Under the pieces are notes generated by a model. That model saw only the letters and a program-made list of their open reading frames with translations. It had not been told where the DNA came from and searched no databases. From NCBI GenBank assembly GCA_938002605.1, contig CALLAF010000006.1, forward strand, positions 1 to 64,000: 64,000 nt of DNA, in the 5' to 3' direction. Made by a program: the position numbers and the translations under genes. Below are positions 29,522 to 38,219 of this stretch, piece by piece (position 1 is the stretch's first letter; every line of letters begins with the position of its first letter). This DNA is from an uncultured Paracoccaceae bacterium (lineage in GTDB: Bacteria > Pseudomonadota > Alphaproteobacteria > Rhodobacterales > Rhodobacteraceae).

Positions 29522-30007
29522 GTGTTTAGAAAATTCGCGATCTTGTCGACCTTCCTTTTGCCATTCGCAGGCCCGATACTGGCGCAGACCAACATTGATT
29601 TAGGCGGCATGACTGTTGATACATCGGCAGCGATCGAGGTCACCGCTGATAGCTTGGATGTCGACCAAGAAAACGGCACCGCCCAATTCACCGGCAATGT
29701 CATCATTGAGCAAGGCGATCTGCGCCTATCCGCGGGTGCCGTCGAAGTCGTATATGGGACAGAAAACAGCGAGATTGCACAGTTGATCGCGACAGGCGGC
29801 GTGACCTTTGTTACCGCAACCGAAGCTGCAGAGGCACAAAACGCCGAATACGATATCACAACGGGGCTATTGACCCTGACGGGTGACGTTTTGCTAACCC
29901 AAGGTCCTAGCGCAATTTCCGCGCAAAACATGGTCGTCAATGTCGAAACCGGAACGGCGTCTATGGAAGGGCGCGTGCGCACAGTTCTGCAACAGGGCAA
30001 CAACTGA
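29522..30007 (+). CDS. lptA: LPS transport periplasmic protein LptA
   Basis: 161 residues from a GTG. A Sec signal (FRKFAILSTFLLPFAGPILAQ) is followed by an OstA-like domain: AIEVTADSLDVDQENGTAQFTGNVIIEQGDLRLSAGAVEVVYG. LptA forms the bridge that carries LPS across the periplasm. The ribosome site (AGGA) is rather far from the start. Its stop overlaps lptB as TGATG. Confidence 0.9.
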   Translation: MFRKFAILSTFLLPFAGPILAQTNIDLGGMTVDTSAAIEVTADSLDVDQENGTAQFTGNVIIEQGDLRLSAGAVEVVYGTENSEIAQLIATGGVTFVTATEAAEAQNAEYDITTGLLTLTGDVLLTQGPSAISAQNMVVNVETGTASMEGRVRTVLQQGNN

Positions 30008-30756
30008 TGGACGGCTCCACTATGGATGGCGTCACTGGCCTCCAAATCATTAACCTACGCAAAAGCTACCGTAAGCGCCCCGTGATCCGCGATGTCACGA
30101 TTGATTTGGGCCGCGGAGAGGTTGTCGCACTTCTTGGCCCAAACGGGTCCGGTAAAACAACCTGCTTTTATTCCATCGCTGGTCTAGTCACCCCCGAAGG
30201 CGGCAAAGTCATCATTGACGGACGCGACGTGACACTGCTGCCCATGTACCGTCGCGCGCAGCTCGGTATTGGATACCTACCGCAAGAGATGTCAATTTTT
30301 CGGGGTATGAGCGTCGAAGATAACATCATGTCGATTCTCGAAATCGCGGTGAAAGACCATCATAAACGGCGCGAACGGCTCGAAGAATTGCTTTCCGAAT
30401 TTTCAATCGAACATCTAAGGCGCGCCTCGGCGATGGCGCTGTCGGGCGGGGAACGCCGCCGGGTTGAAATCGCGCGGTGCCTTGCTGCCGGGCCAAAATA
30501 TGTGTTGCTTGATGAACCATTTGCAGGTGTTGACCCTATCGCTGTTGGTGAAATTCGACATCTTGTTGCTGATCTAAAAAACCGCGGAATTGGCGTGCTG
30601 ATCACCGATCACAACGTCCAAGAAACACTTCAAATCGTTGACCGCGCTTACATTCTACATGACGGCACGGTCCTGATGAATGGCACCACCGAAGAAGTCA
30701 TCGCCGATGAAAATGTGCGGCGCGTATATCTGGGCGATAGTTTCCGCGTGATCTGA
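30007..30756 (+). CDS. lptB: LPS export ABC transporter ATP-binding protein LptB
   Basis: 249 residues. The ATPase has Walker A LLGPNGSGKTTCFYSIAGL, Q-loop GYLPQEMSIFRGM, signature ALSGGERRRVEIARCL, Walker B YVLLDEPFAGVDPIAV and switch TDHNVQETL, all typical of LptB. It drives extraction of LPS with LptF/LptG, which are not in the window. It starts inside the lptA stop. No rpoN follows; hpf comes next after 234 bases. Confidence 0.95.
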   Translation: MDGSTMDGVTGLQIINLRKSYRKRPVIRDVTIDLGRGEVVALLGPNGSGKTTCFYSIAGLVTPEGGKVIIDGRDVTLLPMYRRAQLGIGYLPQEMSIFRGMSVEDNIMSILEIAVKDHHKRRERLEELLSEFSIEHLRRASAMALSGGERRRVEIARCLAAGPKYVLLDEPFAGVDPIAVGEIRHLVADLKNRGIGVLITDHNVQETLQIVDRAYILHDGTVLMNGTTEEVIADENVRRVYLGDSFRVI

Positions 30757-30990
30757 TTCTTTGTTCACAATAGTGGCTGAGATATTGACAAGTTTCGTTT
30801 TTCGTCGCCAACTGTAGAAGATGACTAACCCGATTTCTTCTCTCACGACTTGGCTGGCGCCTGCGCCGGGGTCTGAGAATAAAGCGAATGAAACTGGGGT
30901 GTTATCGTTTTCCATAGACTAGGTACGCGTTAACATCACCTCTATATTTGAGGTGTATTGCGTATCTGCAACCACAAGATAGGAGAAACG

Positions 30991-31566
30991 ATGCGGTATC
31001 AAATCAGCGGTAAGCAAATCGACATTGGCGAAGCACTGCAGACACATGTGAAATCAGAGCTGGGTGATATTCTTGAAAAATACGCCGGGCGCCCAACCGA
31101 TGCATATGTTGTTTTCTCCAAGTCTGGGCATGAATATGTTTGCGAATCCGTTGTGCATCTTTCGACCGGTCTGACGGCTCAAGCCACTGGGAAGGCGTCA
31201 GAAATCTACGCCGCATTTGATAGTAGCGGCGAAAAAATGGACAAACAACTGCGCCGTTATAAGCGCCGCCTCAAGGACCATCATTCCGGTCGGTCACAAC
31301 CTGTTGAACTTTCTGATGCTGGGTCGTATATCCTCGAACCAAGAGACGAGTCAGATGAAGCCACGCAAGACACCGTAAACGCCATGATCGTGGCGGAGAT
31401 GGAGACAAAAATTCAATCTCTTTCGGTCGGCGAAGCCGTGATGCAAATGGAAATCGCAAGTGCCCCGGTACTGGTTTTCCGCAATGAGAAACACAATGGA
31501 ATTAACGTCGTCTATCGACGTGACGACGGGAATATTGGCTGGATTGATCCCAAATCATTGGGCTAA
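30991..31566 (+). CDS. hpf: Ribosome hibernation promoting factor (long form)
   Basis: 191 residues. The N-terminal S30AE domain (RYQISGKQIDIGEALQTHVKSELGDILEKYAG, then KMDKQLRRYKRRLKDHH) binds the small ribosomal subunit. The C-terminal dimerisation domain (PVLVFRNEKHNGINVVYRRDDGNIGWIDPKSLG) makes it the long form that forms 100S dimers alone. AGGAG lies just before the ATG at 30991; a TTG at 30958 is less likely. In the leader, CACCTC and GAGGTG (30937-30955) form a small hairpin. No gene was seen in 30757-30990. Confidence 0.93.
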   Translation: MRYQISGKQIDIGEALQTHVKSELGDILEKYAGRPTDAYVVFSKSGHEYVCESVVHLSTGLTAQATGKASEIYAAFDSSGEKMDKQLRRYKRRLKDHHSGRSQPVELSDAGSYILEPRDESDEATQDTVNAMIVAEMETKIQSLSVGEAVMQMEIASAPVLVFRNEKHNGINVVYRRDDGNIGWIDPKSLG

Positions 31567-31597
31567 CCCCCAGCAAATTTGGTGAAAGAAACATCCG

Positions 31598-32062
31598 ATG
31601 CAAGTTGCAGACATCCTCAAGCCGGACGCGGTGAAAACCATCGCGTCTTGCACCAGCAAAAAGCGGCTGTTTCACGACTTGGGCGAGCTGGCGAACACAA
31701 GCTATGGCCTGAACGCGACCCATGTTATCGATGCTCTTATCGAACGCGAGGGACTTGGGCCAACCGGCGTCGGACATGGTATCGCATTGCCCCATGCCCG
31801 CCTGCCCGGCGTAAATGAAGTCCAGGGTATTTTTCTACGTCTTGAAAAGCCTTTGAACTTTGACTCTGTTGATCGCCAGCCCGTCGACCTTGTTTTTTGC
31901 CTGATTGCACCTGAAAACGCGGGCGTTGAACACCTTAAGGCGCTCGCGCTGGTATCGCGCACCCTGCGTGATGAAGCGATTTGCGCAAAGCTGCGCGCGA
32001 ATAGCGATGCCGCCACGCTGCACACAATTTTGACCGCAGAACAGTCTTCGCAAGCCGCTTAA
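31598..32062 (+). CDS. ptsN: Nitrogen-PTS EIIA protein
   Basis: 154 residues. PTS EIIA-Ntr domain with the phosphorylated His in GVGHGIALPHARLPGV. It begins MQVADILKPDAVKTIASCTSKKRLFHDLGELA and ends LRANSDAATLHTILTAEQSSQ. It relays phosphate signals that adjust metabolism and often potassium transport. It follows hpf by 31 bases, the standard neighbour. Its TAA is shared with the convergent sulfotransferase gene in a TTAA, with no terminator hairpin. Confidence 0.93.
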   Translation: MQVADILKPDAVKTIASCTSKKRLFHDLGELANTSYGLNATHVIDALIEREGLGPTGVGHGIALPHARLPGVNEVQGIFLRLEKPLNFDSVDRQPVDLVFCLIAPENAGVEHLKALALVSRTLRDEAICAKLRANSDAATLHTILTAEQSSQAA

Positions 32063-33492
32063 GCCCAGTTTCCGAACCCAAACGCAGCATAGTCACGCGC
32101 ATAGGCAGCACGCGCCGCATCCTCGATCACTGCATCGTAGATCGCAACCAATCGGTTGTGGTATTGATGATCAGTACCGCCCAGCTGCGGCATTGAATCA
32201 GTCCCCACCTGTGCAGAGAGAGCTGCAAGTTCGCCTTCAAGACTGTCTTCTCGACAAATCATATCAGGGAGCGAGAGTGTAGCGATGCCTTGCAAAAGGG
32301 CGAGCTGGCTGGCCCAAGCGGGGTCAACTCGAATGGCCGTTTGCCCCGCCAGATTTTGACGCAAAAACTGCAGAAATCCCAAAAATGCCGCACGATGAGC
32401 CGCATTTCTATATGCATTCGTATCCGTAAGATCCGGCAGCGGATCTGGAATCGGTAGTTTATGTACCCTGCGCAAATTGGCGCGAATGCCGGGAAAACTG
32501 TCCGGTCCATCAGATAAAATACAATCGCAAAACGCGGCATGGGCGCGGGCCACCGGATGCCGCAGCACAGTAAAACTACGATAACCGGCATGGGTTTCTT
32601 GCCATGTGCGCAGTGTTTTTTGGGTAAACTTGCGACGCAATTCGCGTGGCCGCGCCCCTTCAACATCAGCGAGCCAGCGCCGCACCGCCCAATCCGGCCC
32701 CGACCGTAACGGCATAAACAGAAGCCCCGCTTTGTCTGACGCGACATATGTTGGCACAGCCGCACCACGCCGTGGTTCAAAATTCGGGGTCCGCGATAGA
32801 TCAAACCGATCCAACGGCCCAAGCGCCGCTTTCATCGTGTCAAAATTGCTCACGCGTTGATCAAGCGGCTCTGGGTTTTGTTTCTTTAGCTTTTTATCAA
32901 GCCCTTCAAGACGCGCATCAACGCCCAAAAATGCGGCTAAACCGTTTAAGATTTCTACGTCGCGTAGGTCGTCATAACCAACATAGAATGCCGTTTGCCC
33001 GCTAGTCTGTAGCCTGCGTTGAATATCCAACTGAAAACCTTGCAACCGCGCAAGCAAGGCCTCGAACTCTTCTGCATCAAAAGAAATCTGCAACGATTTT
33101 GCATTCGTCGCATTGGTCAACTTCCATTGTCCCGTCGCCCGCGCGGATTTCCAGCTCACATAGCTATCTAGCGGGTTGCGTGTCAGAATAATCTTGGCGC
33201 AGCGCGGGTCTTCCATACAAATCGCCAATGCCCGCGGATCATGGTCATGAAAAAACCGAAATCCAGCCAATCCGTCTTCCGCGACGATTTTTGCGATAAG
33301 TGCAGCGGGATCGGCATCGCGGTCATCTTTCGACATGCCTAGCAAAACATCCGTCTTAGGATAGCCGATAAACGCCGTGTTGAAGGCTTCACCGTGGCAG
33401 GCCACACCCTCGAGCGCGTTCAAATTCGCCTCAAGAAAGTTAGACCCTGTGCGCATTTCCGCTAGGATGATAAAATAGTCAAACTTTGTCAT
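32059..33492 (-). CDS. Double-domain sulfotransferase
   Basis: 477 residues with two sulfotransferase-like halves. The first has a 5'-phosphosulfate loop (ILAEMRTGSNFLEANL, about 9-24) and a 3'-phosphate site (IILTRNPLDSYVSWKSA, about 101-117), as in NodH/Stf0-type enzymes using PAPS. The second half has LLFMPLRSGPDWAVRRWL (257-274), a weakened loop, and FTVLRHPVARAHAAF (307-321), like Sulfotransfer_2 proteins. The first half is probably catalytic; the second may be degenerate or act on another acceptor. Its ATG overlaps the branching glycosyltransferase stop, pointing to sulfation of a surface glycan. Confidence 0.82.
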   Translation of the reverse strand: MTKFDYFIILAEMRTGSNFLEANLNALEGVACHGEAFNTAFIGYPKTDVLLGMSKDDRDADPAALIAKIVAEDGLAGFRFFHDHDPRALAICMEDPRCAKIILTRNPLDSYVSWKSARATGQWKLTNATNAKSLQISFDAEEFEALLARLQGFQLDIQRRLQTSGQTAFYVGYDDLRDVEILNGLAAFLGVDARLEGLDKKLKKQNPEPLDQRVSNFDTMKAALGPLDRFDLSRTPNFEPRRGAAVPTYVASDKAGLLFMPLRSGPDWAVRRWLADVEGARPRELRRKFTQKTLRTWQETHAGYRSFTVLRHPVARAHAAFCDCILSDGPDSFPGIRANLRRVHKLPIPDPLPDLTDTNAYRNAAHRAAFLGFLQFLRQNLAGQTAIRVDPAWASQLALLQGIATLSLPDMICREDSLEGELAALSAQVGTDSMPQLGGTDHQYHNRLVAIYDAVIEDAARAAYARDYAAFGFGNWA

Positions 33493-35192
33493 TTATGGCC
33501 AACCACATAAGATCGCGGTTCAGAAACCACATTCGCCTGACGATGCATTTCTTCCGAAAGATGACCTGTTAAATAAGGGTGCATTCCTTGATTTTTGAGC
33601 TCTTGCAGAAACGCTGGCAAGCCGCTTAAATCAACCATTTCAGGAAGCTGCCCAAGCGCATGCGCCTTGTGGCCTCCGATTTGATCAACGAGCATTTGCA
33701 AAATATCGTGCGGGTTTTCAAGAAAATCGGCCAAAGTATAGATATGGATGCGCGCATGTGCGTCAGGCGCGCGGAGTGCCTTCAGAAATTGGTTTTCACG
33801 ATGTTGCAAACGCGCGGCTTCAGTCCGCACCTCGGCCGCAGATTGACCTGATAAGAACAATGGAATCGACCATGCGCCAGAGATCACCCAAACGCGCGCG
33901 TTTGTATCATGTGCCAGCAACCACCTGATGGATTGTGTATCCGCAGGACCGAACATAAAGCATTGATATTGATCACGCGTGGTCCACATCAGATTTGTTA
34001 AAAATCCTTGCGCATTATAATCGCGCAAGCGTGCGCTGTCAGACAGCGCGCCGCGAAATACCGTCGCACCATTTACAAAATGCACCCTATCCTTTGCATA
34101 CAGGTGTCCGTGAACGGTTGCCTCAGTTTGTTGGGCAAGCCAGTTTTGGAAATCTGGGAACAATGCATCAAAGCCCTGCATGACCGAAAACGGGGCGGCA
34201 GCGATCCCGTTTGCCTTTTCCATATTCGGAAAACGGCTATGCATATATAGACCTGCCCGCCCGCGCGTACGGCGTTCAACCGCTTTGTCAAAAATGCGGT
34301 CCACTGTACCCGTACTCGGCCTTACAGCACTCGCAGCCTTATCGGTAGCGCAGGGAAAGCTTTCATAGAGTACTTGGGCATTTGGCCAGATCTTACGCGC
34401 GACAAAGCACCCAGAGCGCCGCAAAATTTCGGCGTGATCATCGTAAAAGATATGTGGCTTTCCCTGAAAATCGAATTTTGACAAGGTCAGGGATCGGCTT
34501 TGGATACGCGTCGCGTGTTTGCGCACAAGTGTTTGAAAATAGCTTTCGTCAGGGATCCAAACCCGCTGGAAATATCGATCATATCTGCGCCGGTTTGGGT
34601 CATTCAAAATCGCCTCAAGTGTCTTGCGCGTAAGACACCACCATTGCGATCCCATATGTGGCACCAAACCCTTTGGAATACGTCGCTTGACCCCAAGGAT
34701 CTGTTGAAGCCGCACATAGCCATCAAACAACCGCCGCCGCCGTTTCCAAGAAAAAGGGAAGCGCAGGGTAAACCGTTCGCGATCAAGCCCACCGACAGTC
34801 CAAGGGACGTCAGCGGTCGTGGCGCTTTCGATGAAATCAGTTTGTGGGCTGGCATCCAAAAATGCGCGCAGTTCCGAAATTGGGCGAAGTGGCAGGCAGG
34901 AACCGGACGCCAAAAAGACGCGCCCCACTTGTTCAAAATCAGCCAACAAATGCTGCACGGCGTCTTGCGTGGCCGCAACCAGCCCCCACATGCCCCACTC
35001 GCAACGGCGGCGCGTGCTGAACCGGACGTCGGCCAGATCACCCAAATTGGCAACAAAGCGATCATAAGCTGTGTCATCAACATTACTGTCAACATGGATC
35101 ACAACCGGACAACCGCCCGCCGCCCAATGACGCACCATCTGTTCTGCACGGTCAAAATCCGCGTGAACCAACATGACGACACCTAAGCTCAT
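33489..35192 (-). CDS. Core-2/I-branching-type glycosyltransferase with C-terminal extra domain
   Basis: 567 residues. The N-terminal half (about 1-280) matches the branching beta-1,6-N-acetylglucosaminyltransferase family: VVMLVHADFDRAEQMVRHW, VIHVDSNVDD, VFLASGSCLPLRPISELRAFL, and PHMGSQWWCLTRKTLEAIL. The C-terminal half (about 300-560) is a separate domain, likely the DUF5927/5928 type found with bacterial members. It probably adds a GlcNAc-like branch to a polysaccharide. Overlaps of four bases with both neighbours (ATGA) show a tightly coupled operon. The acceptor is unknown. Confidence 0.82.
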   Translation of the reverse strand: MSLGVVMLVHADFDRAEQMVRHWAAGGCPVVIHVDSNVDDTAYDRFVANLGDLADVRFSTRRRCEWGMWGLVAATQDAVQHLLADFEQVGRVFLASGSCLPLRPISELRAFLDASPQTDFIESATTADVPWTVGGLDRERFTLRFPFSWKRRRRLFDGYVRLQQILGVKRRIPKGLVPHMGSQWWCLTRKTLEAILNDPNRRRYDRYFQRVWIPDESYFQTLVRKHATRIQSRSLTLSKFDFQGKPHIFYDDHAEILRRSGCFVARKIWPNAQVLYESFPCATDKAASAVRPSTGTVDRIFDKAVERRTRGRAGLYMHSRFPNMEKANGIAAAPFSVMQGFDALFPDFQNWLAQQTEATVHGHLYAKDRVHFVNGATVFRGALSDSARLRDYNAQGFLTNLMWTTRDQYQCFMFGPADTQSIRWLLAHDTNARVWVISGAWSIPLFLSGQSAAEVRTEAARLQHRENQFLKALRAPDAHARIHIYTLADFLENPHDILQMLVDQIGGHKAHALGQLPEMVDLSGLPAFLQELKNQGMHPYLTGHLSEEMHRQANVVSEPRSYVVGHK

Positions 35193-36196
35193 GCCCAGTT
35201 CCCCTTGGACATCAAGCCAAGCGCCTCAAGCTGGCGCCAATTCAAATATTGCTCGCTCCACTGGCACCAGATTTCCGGGTCATTGTCGGCACTGGCATAG
35301 GATTTATATTCTCGCCCAGCGTTATAGTGTTCGGCGCGTTCCGCTTCTTGGCTGGCGCGCGGACCAAAGGTGTTTAAAAACTTTGCGTGCAGCAAAATGC
35401 CAGACGTTTTTTCGCCCCCATTTTGCCCGTAAACAAGGTTTAACCCACGCGGCAATAGCATGTGGGTAGAGCTGACATAGGTGAAATCACGATCCCATTT
35501 AACGAAGGGGATTTTGTTCAATGCTGGGGCTTGTTTGGGTTTTTCAGCAAAGAACACGCGCGCGCGCGGCCCCCCTTGAATCCACAAATTGCGGTATAAA
35601 TCGTTGCGCTTTAAAGTGTAATTGCCAGGATCAAACCAATTGGCAAGCTTGAACGGATCCGCGCCACGTTGGTACACCGCATCACTGACTTGCCCCTTTG
35701 GGTACATATCCAGCATCATTGCGCCGAACGATCGCACCTCTGATGCCTCAAGCCAATCAGCCAAGGCCCGTACAGGCCGCGTGTCACAAAACGGGTATAC
35801 AAAAAATTCGTCAACATCGACAGTTAATACCCAGTGCCCATGTGCGTATTTCCCCTGCAAATAGGTTAGCCAATCCACCCCAAAACGCGATTTACCATAG
35901 TGCGCATCCGTTTTCCAAAGCGACACATCCGACTGGTCTGCGACATAGGTGTCACCGCCATCATCGCTGCCATTATCGACCAAAAGAAAGTGGTTCACCC
36001 CCAGCTTGCGGTAATAGTCCAAGAAAAACGGCAGTCGGATATCTTCGTTTCGAAACGTACAAAAGAGCAGAATATCAGAAGGGGATATTTGCGCCGTGCG
36101 GTCTGCGACGGCAGTCAATTCACGCCCTTTACGGCGTGCGCGGATTTTCCAACGTTTCCTTCGCAATCGCAGCCGATATGATGTCCAAACCCCCAA
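35189..36196 (-). CDS. Glycosyltransferase family 2 (copy 1)
   Basis: 335 residues. Glyco_tranf_2_4 type: FCTFRNEDIRLPFFLDYYRKLGVNHFLLVDNGSDDGG for the nucleotide-sugar fold, the metal-binding DVDEFFVYP, and a basic segment before the domain (RLRLRRKRWKIRARRKGRE). It is clearly a paralogue of the next gene upstream. There is no membrane helix. It overlaps the branching-enzyme gene by four bases and follows the other copy by 12. Confidence 0.85.
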   Translation of the reverse strand: MGVWTSYRLRLRRKRWKIRARRKGRELTAVADRTAQISPSDILLFCTFRNEDIRLPFFLDYYRKLGVNHFLLVDNGSDDGGDTYVADQSDVSLWKTDAHYGKSRFGVDWLTYLQGKYAHGHWVLTVDVDEFFVYPFCDTRPVRALADWLEASEVRSFGAMMLDMYPKGQVSDAVYQRGADPFKLANWFDPGNYTLKRNDLYRNLWIQGGPRARVFFAEKPKQAPALNKIPFVKWDRDFTYVSSTHMLLPRGLNLVYGQNGGEKTSGILLHAKFLNTFGPRASQEAERAEHYNAGREYKSYASADNDPEIWCQWSEQYLNWRQLEALGLMSKGNWA

Positions 36197-36208
36197 ATGT
36201 ATCCCTTT

Positions 36209-37234
36209 CTAACGCCAATCATCTGGCGTAATCAGCCCAAGTTCAACGAGCTGCTTCCACCCCTTATAGGCCACAGACCTATCGGTCCACAAATCTGGGC
36301 CTGCAATAAGATCCTGATAATACCCCGCATAAAGCGCGCTGTTCTCAAAATGTTGCCGTCGGTCCAACTCTTCGGATGATCGCGCAGCAATATCGAGCAG
36401 AAATTTAGTATGCAACAAGGCACCCGTCATCTTTGTCTTTGATGGCCAGTCAAACACCTGATTTAACCGACGCGGCAGCATGTGATGGGTCGAGGTCACA
36501 TAAACATTGCGCCAATGCCATTTCACCAGTGGGGTCTTATTCAGGCTTGGCGCCCGATCTGGGTCAGCCCGGAAAAACACGCGGTCACGCACCCCGCCTT
36601 GGATCCATTGATTGCCAAATACCGGATGCACCCGGTGCCGGTAGCCTGATCCATCAAACCAGCCCAGCGCAGTCACCGGGTCTTGCCCTTGTGTATAAGC
36701 TACATCGGTTAACCGCCCCCGCGGGTACATATCCAACATCAACGCACCAAATGTGGGCAAGCCTTGTGAATCGAGATGGGCCGTCAACGCCTGCAAATCG
36801 CGGCTGTCGCAGTGCGGATAAACCAGCAATTCATCTGCATCGACGGTCAAACACCAGTGACCCTGCCCATATTGCCATTGCAACCAACCCAACCAATCCA
36901 TGCCGAACCGCGATAGCTTGTAACTATGCGATGTCGTCCACAGTGAAACGTCAGGTTGCGCGGCTAGAAAGTCGGCCGTGCCATCCGTGCTAGCGTTATC
37001 CACGATAAGAAAATGGGCGACGCCAAGTCTGCGGTAATAGTCCAAGAAATATGGCAGCCGCAGCATTTCATTGCGCACCGTCGAAAACGCCAGAACTGCG
37101 CCGGGTGCGATCTGTTTTGTACGATCCGAACGCAGGTCAATCTGCTTTCGACTACGACAAATGCGCAACAGAATGCGCCGCCGTTTCCAACGCAAACGGT
37201 AGGCTAACCATGCATCACTGAACTTTGCGCGCAA
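36209..37234 (-). CDS. Glycosyltransferase family 2 (copy 2)
   Basis: 341 residues, paralogous to the gene at 35189 along its length. It has FSTVRNEMLRLPYFLDYYRRLGVAHFLIVDNASTDGT, TVDADELLVYPHCDSRD, and a matching C terminus (VAYKGWKQLVELGLITPDDWR against LNWRQLEALGLMSKGNWA in copy 1). The two were probably produced by tandem duplication and may add different sugars. It lies 16 bases after galU. Confidence 0.85.
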   Translation of the reverse strand: MRAKFSDAWLAYRLRWKRRRILLRICRSRKQIDLRSDRTKQIAPGAVLAFSTVRNEMLRLPYFLDYYRRLGVAHFLIVDNASTDGTADFLAAQPDVSLWTTSHSYKLSRFGMDWLGWLQWQYGQGHWCLTVDADELLVYPHCDSRDLQALTAHLDSQGLPTFGALMLDMYPRGRLTDVAYTQGQDPVTALGWFDGSGYRHRVHPVFGNQWIQGGVRDRVFFRADPDRAPSLNKTPLVKWHWRNVYVTSTHHMLPRRLNQVFDWPSKTKMTGALLHTKFLLDIAARSSEELDRRQHFENSALYAGYYQDLIAGPDLWTDRSVAYKGWKQLVELGLITPDDWR

Positions 37235-37250
37235 TCTTTCCCCTTGCTGC

Positions 37251-38132
37251 CTAAGCAGGCAATTTCAAATCTTTCAGGAACGTTGTTAACTCGTCACGTA
37301 GTTCTGGTCGATCCAATGCAAAGGACACCGTCGCCTGCAAAAAACCTGCCTTAGATCCGCAATCGAACCGTTCTCCTTCAAACTTAAACCCAAAGATATC
37401 ACGCCCAGTGGTCAGCTCATATGCGATCGCGTCAGTGAGCTGGATTTCGCCACCAGCACCACGTTCGATCTTGTCAAAGTTTTGCATAATGCGCGGCGTC
37501 AAAATATAGCGCCCAATCACCGCAAGATTTGATGGCGCCGTGCCGGGGGCAGGCTTTTCGACCATGCCTTTAACCTCAACAACCGATCCTTCGTCACTGA
37601 TTACGTCCAAAATCCCATAGGACGATGTTTTTTCTGGCGCGACTTCCATCGCAGCAACCATTGCGCCACCTGTATCTTGGTAGGCTTCGATCATCTGTTG
37701 CAAACATGGCTTTTCCGCCGCGATCACGTCGTCCGGCAAGATAACCGCAAACGGCTCGTCACCAATCAGCTTACGCGCACAAGATACCGCGTGCCCGAGG
37801 CCAAGCGCCTTGTGCTGACGGATATAGGCAATTGCTCCGCTTTCCATATTGGTGGCTTGCAAGGTTTCAAGCAGTTCAGTCTTGCCCGATTTGCGCAAGG
37901 ATGATGCCAATTCAGGAGAATGATCAAAATAATCTTCGAGCGCGGATTTTCCGCGTGACGTCACAAAAATAAAGTCTTCGATTCCCGCAGCGCGAGCCTC
38001 GTCAATCGCGTACTGGATCAACGGGCGATCAACCAAGGTCATGATTTCTTTGGGGACAGATTTGGTAGCAGGCAAAAACCGCGTTCCCATGCCAGCCACT
38101 GGAAAAATTGCTTTGGTTACTTTTCTTTTCAT
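37251..38132 (-). CDS. galU: UTP-glucose-1-phosphate uridylyltransferase
   Basis: 293 residues. It makes UDP-glucose from UTP and glucose 1-phosphate. Signature segments are KAIFPVAGMGTRFLPATKSVPKEIMTLVDRPLIQYAIDEARAAGIEDFIFVTSRGKS, LGLGHAVSCARKLIGDEPFAVILPDDV, VEKPAPGTAPSNLAVIGRYIL, and GGEIQLTDAIA. It lies immediately before the glycosyltransferase and sulfotransferase run and likely feeds it with UDP-sugar, using glucose 1-phosphate from Pgm. Upstream, 87 bases separate it from kdsB. Confidence 0.96.
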   Translation of the reverse strand: MKRKVTKAIFPVAGMGTRFLPATKSVPKEIMTLVDRPLIQYAIDEARAAGIEDFIFVTSRGKSALEDYFDHSPELASSLRKSGKTELLETLQATNMESGAIAYIRQHKALGLGHAVSCARKLIGDEPFAVILPDDVIAAEKPCLQQMIEAYQDTGGAMVAAMEVAPEKTSSYGILDVISDEGSVVEVKGMVEKPAPGTAPSNLAVIGRYILTPRIMQNFDKIERGAGGEIQLTDAIAYELTTGRDIFGFKFEGERFDCGSKAGFLQATVSFALDRPELRDELTTFLKDLKLPA

Positions 38133-38219
38133 GTCCGTGCCTCTTTTTTGCTTAGACCCAGCGTAGTGCTGATGTTCGTCGGCCTAAAGGGGATTTATCC
38201 ACCTTTAATGTCTCGGCGG

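Noticed and set aside
30655-30915. An 86-codon minus-strand open frame after lptB
   Set aside because: About a third overlaps lptB antisense, there is no ribosome site, and the protein has no recognisable feature.
30757-30990. Possible remnant of rpoN between lptB and hpf
   Set aside because: No frame shows sigma-54 sequence; the gap seems to be only a regulatory region.
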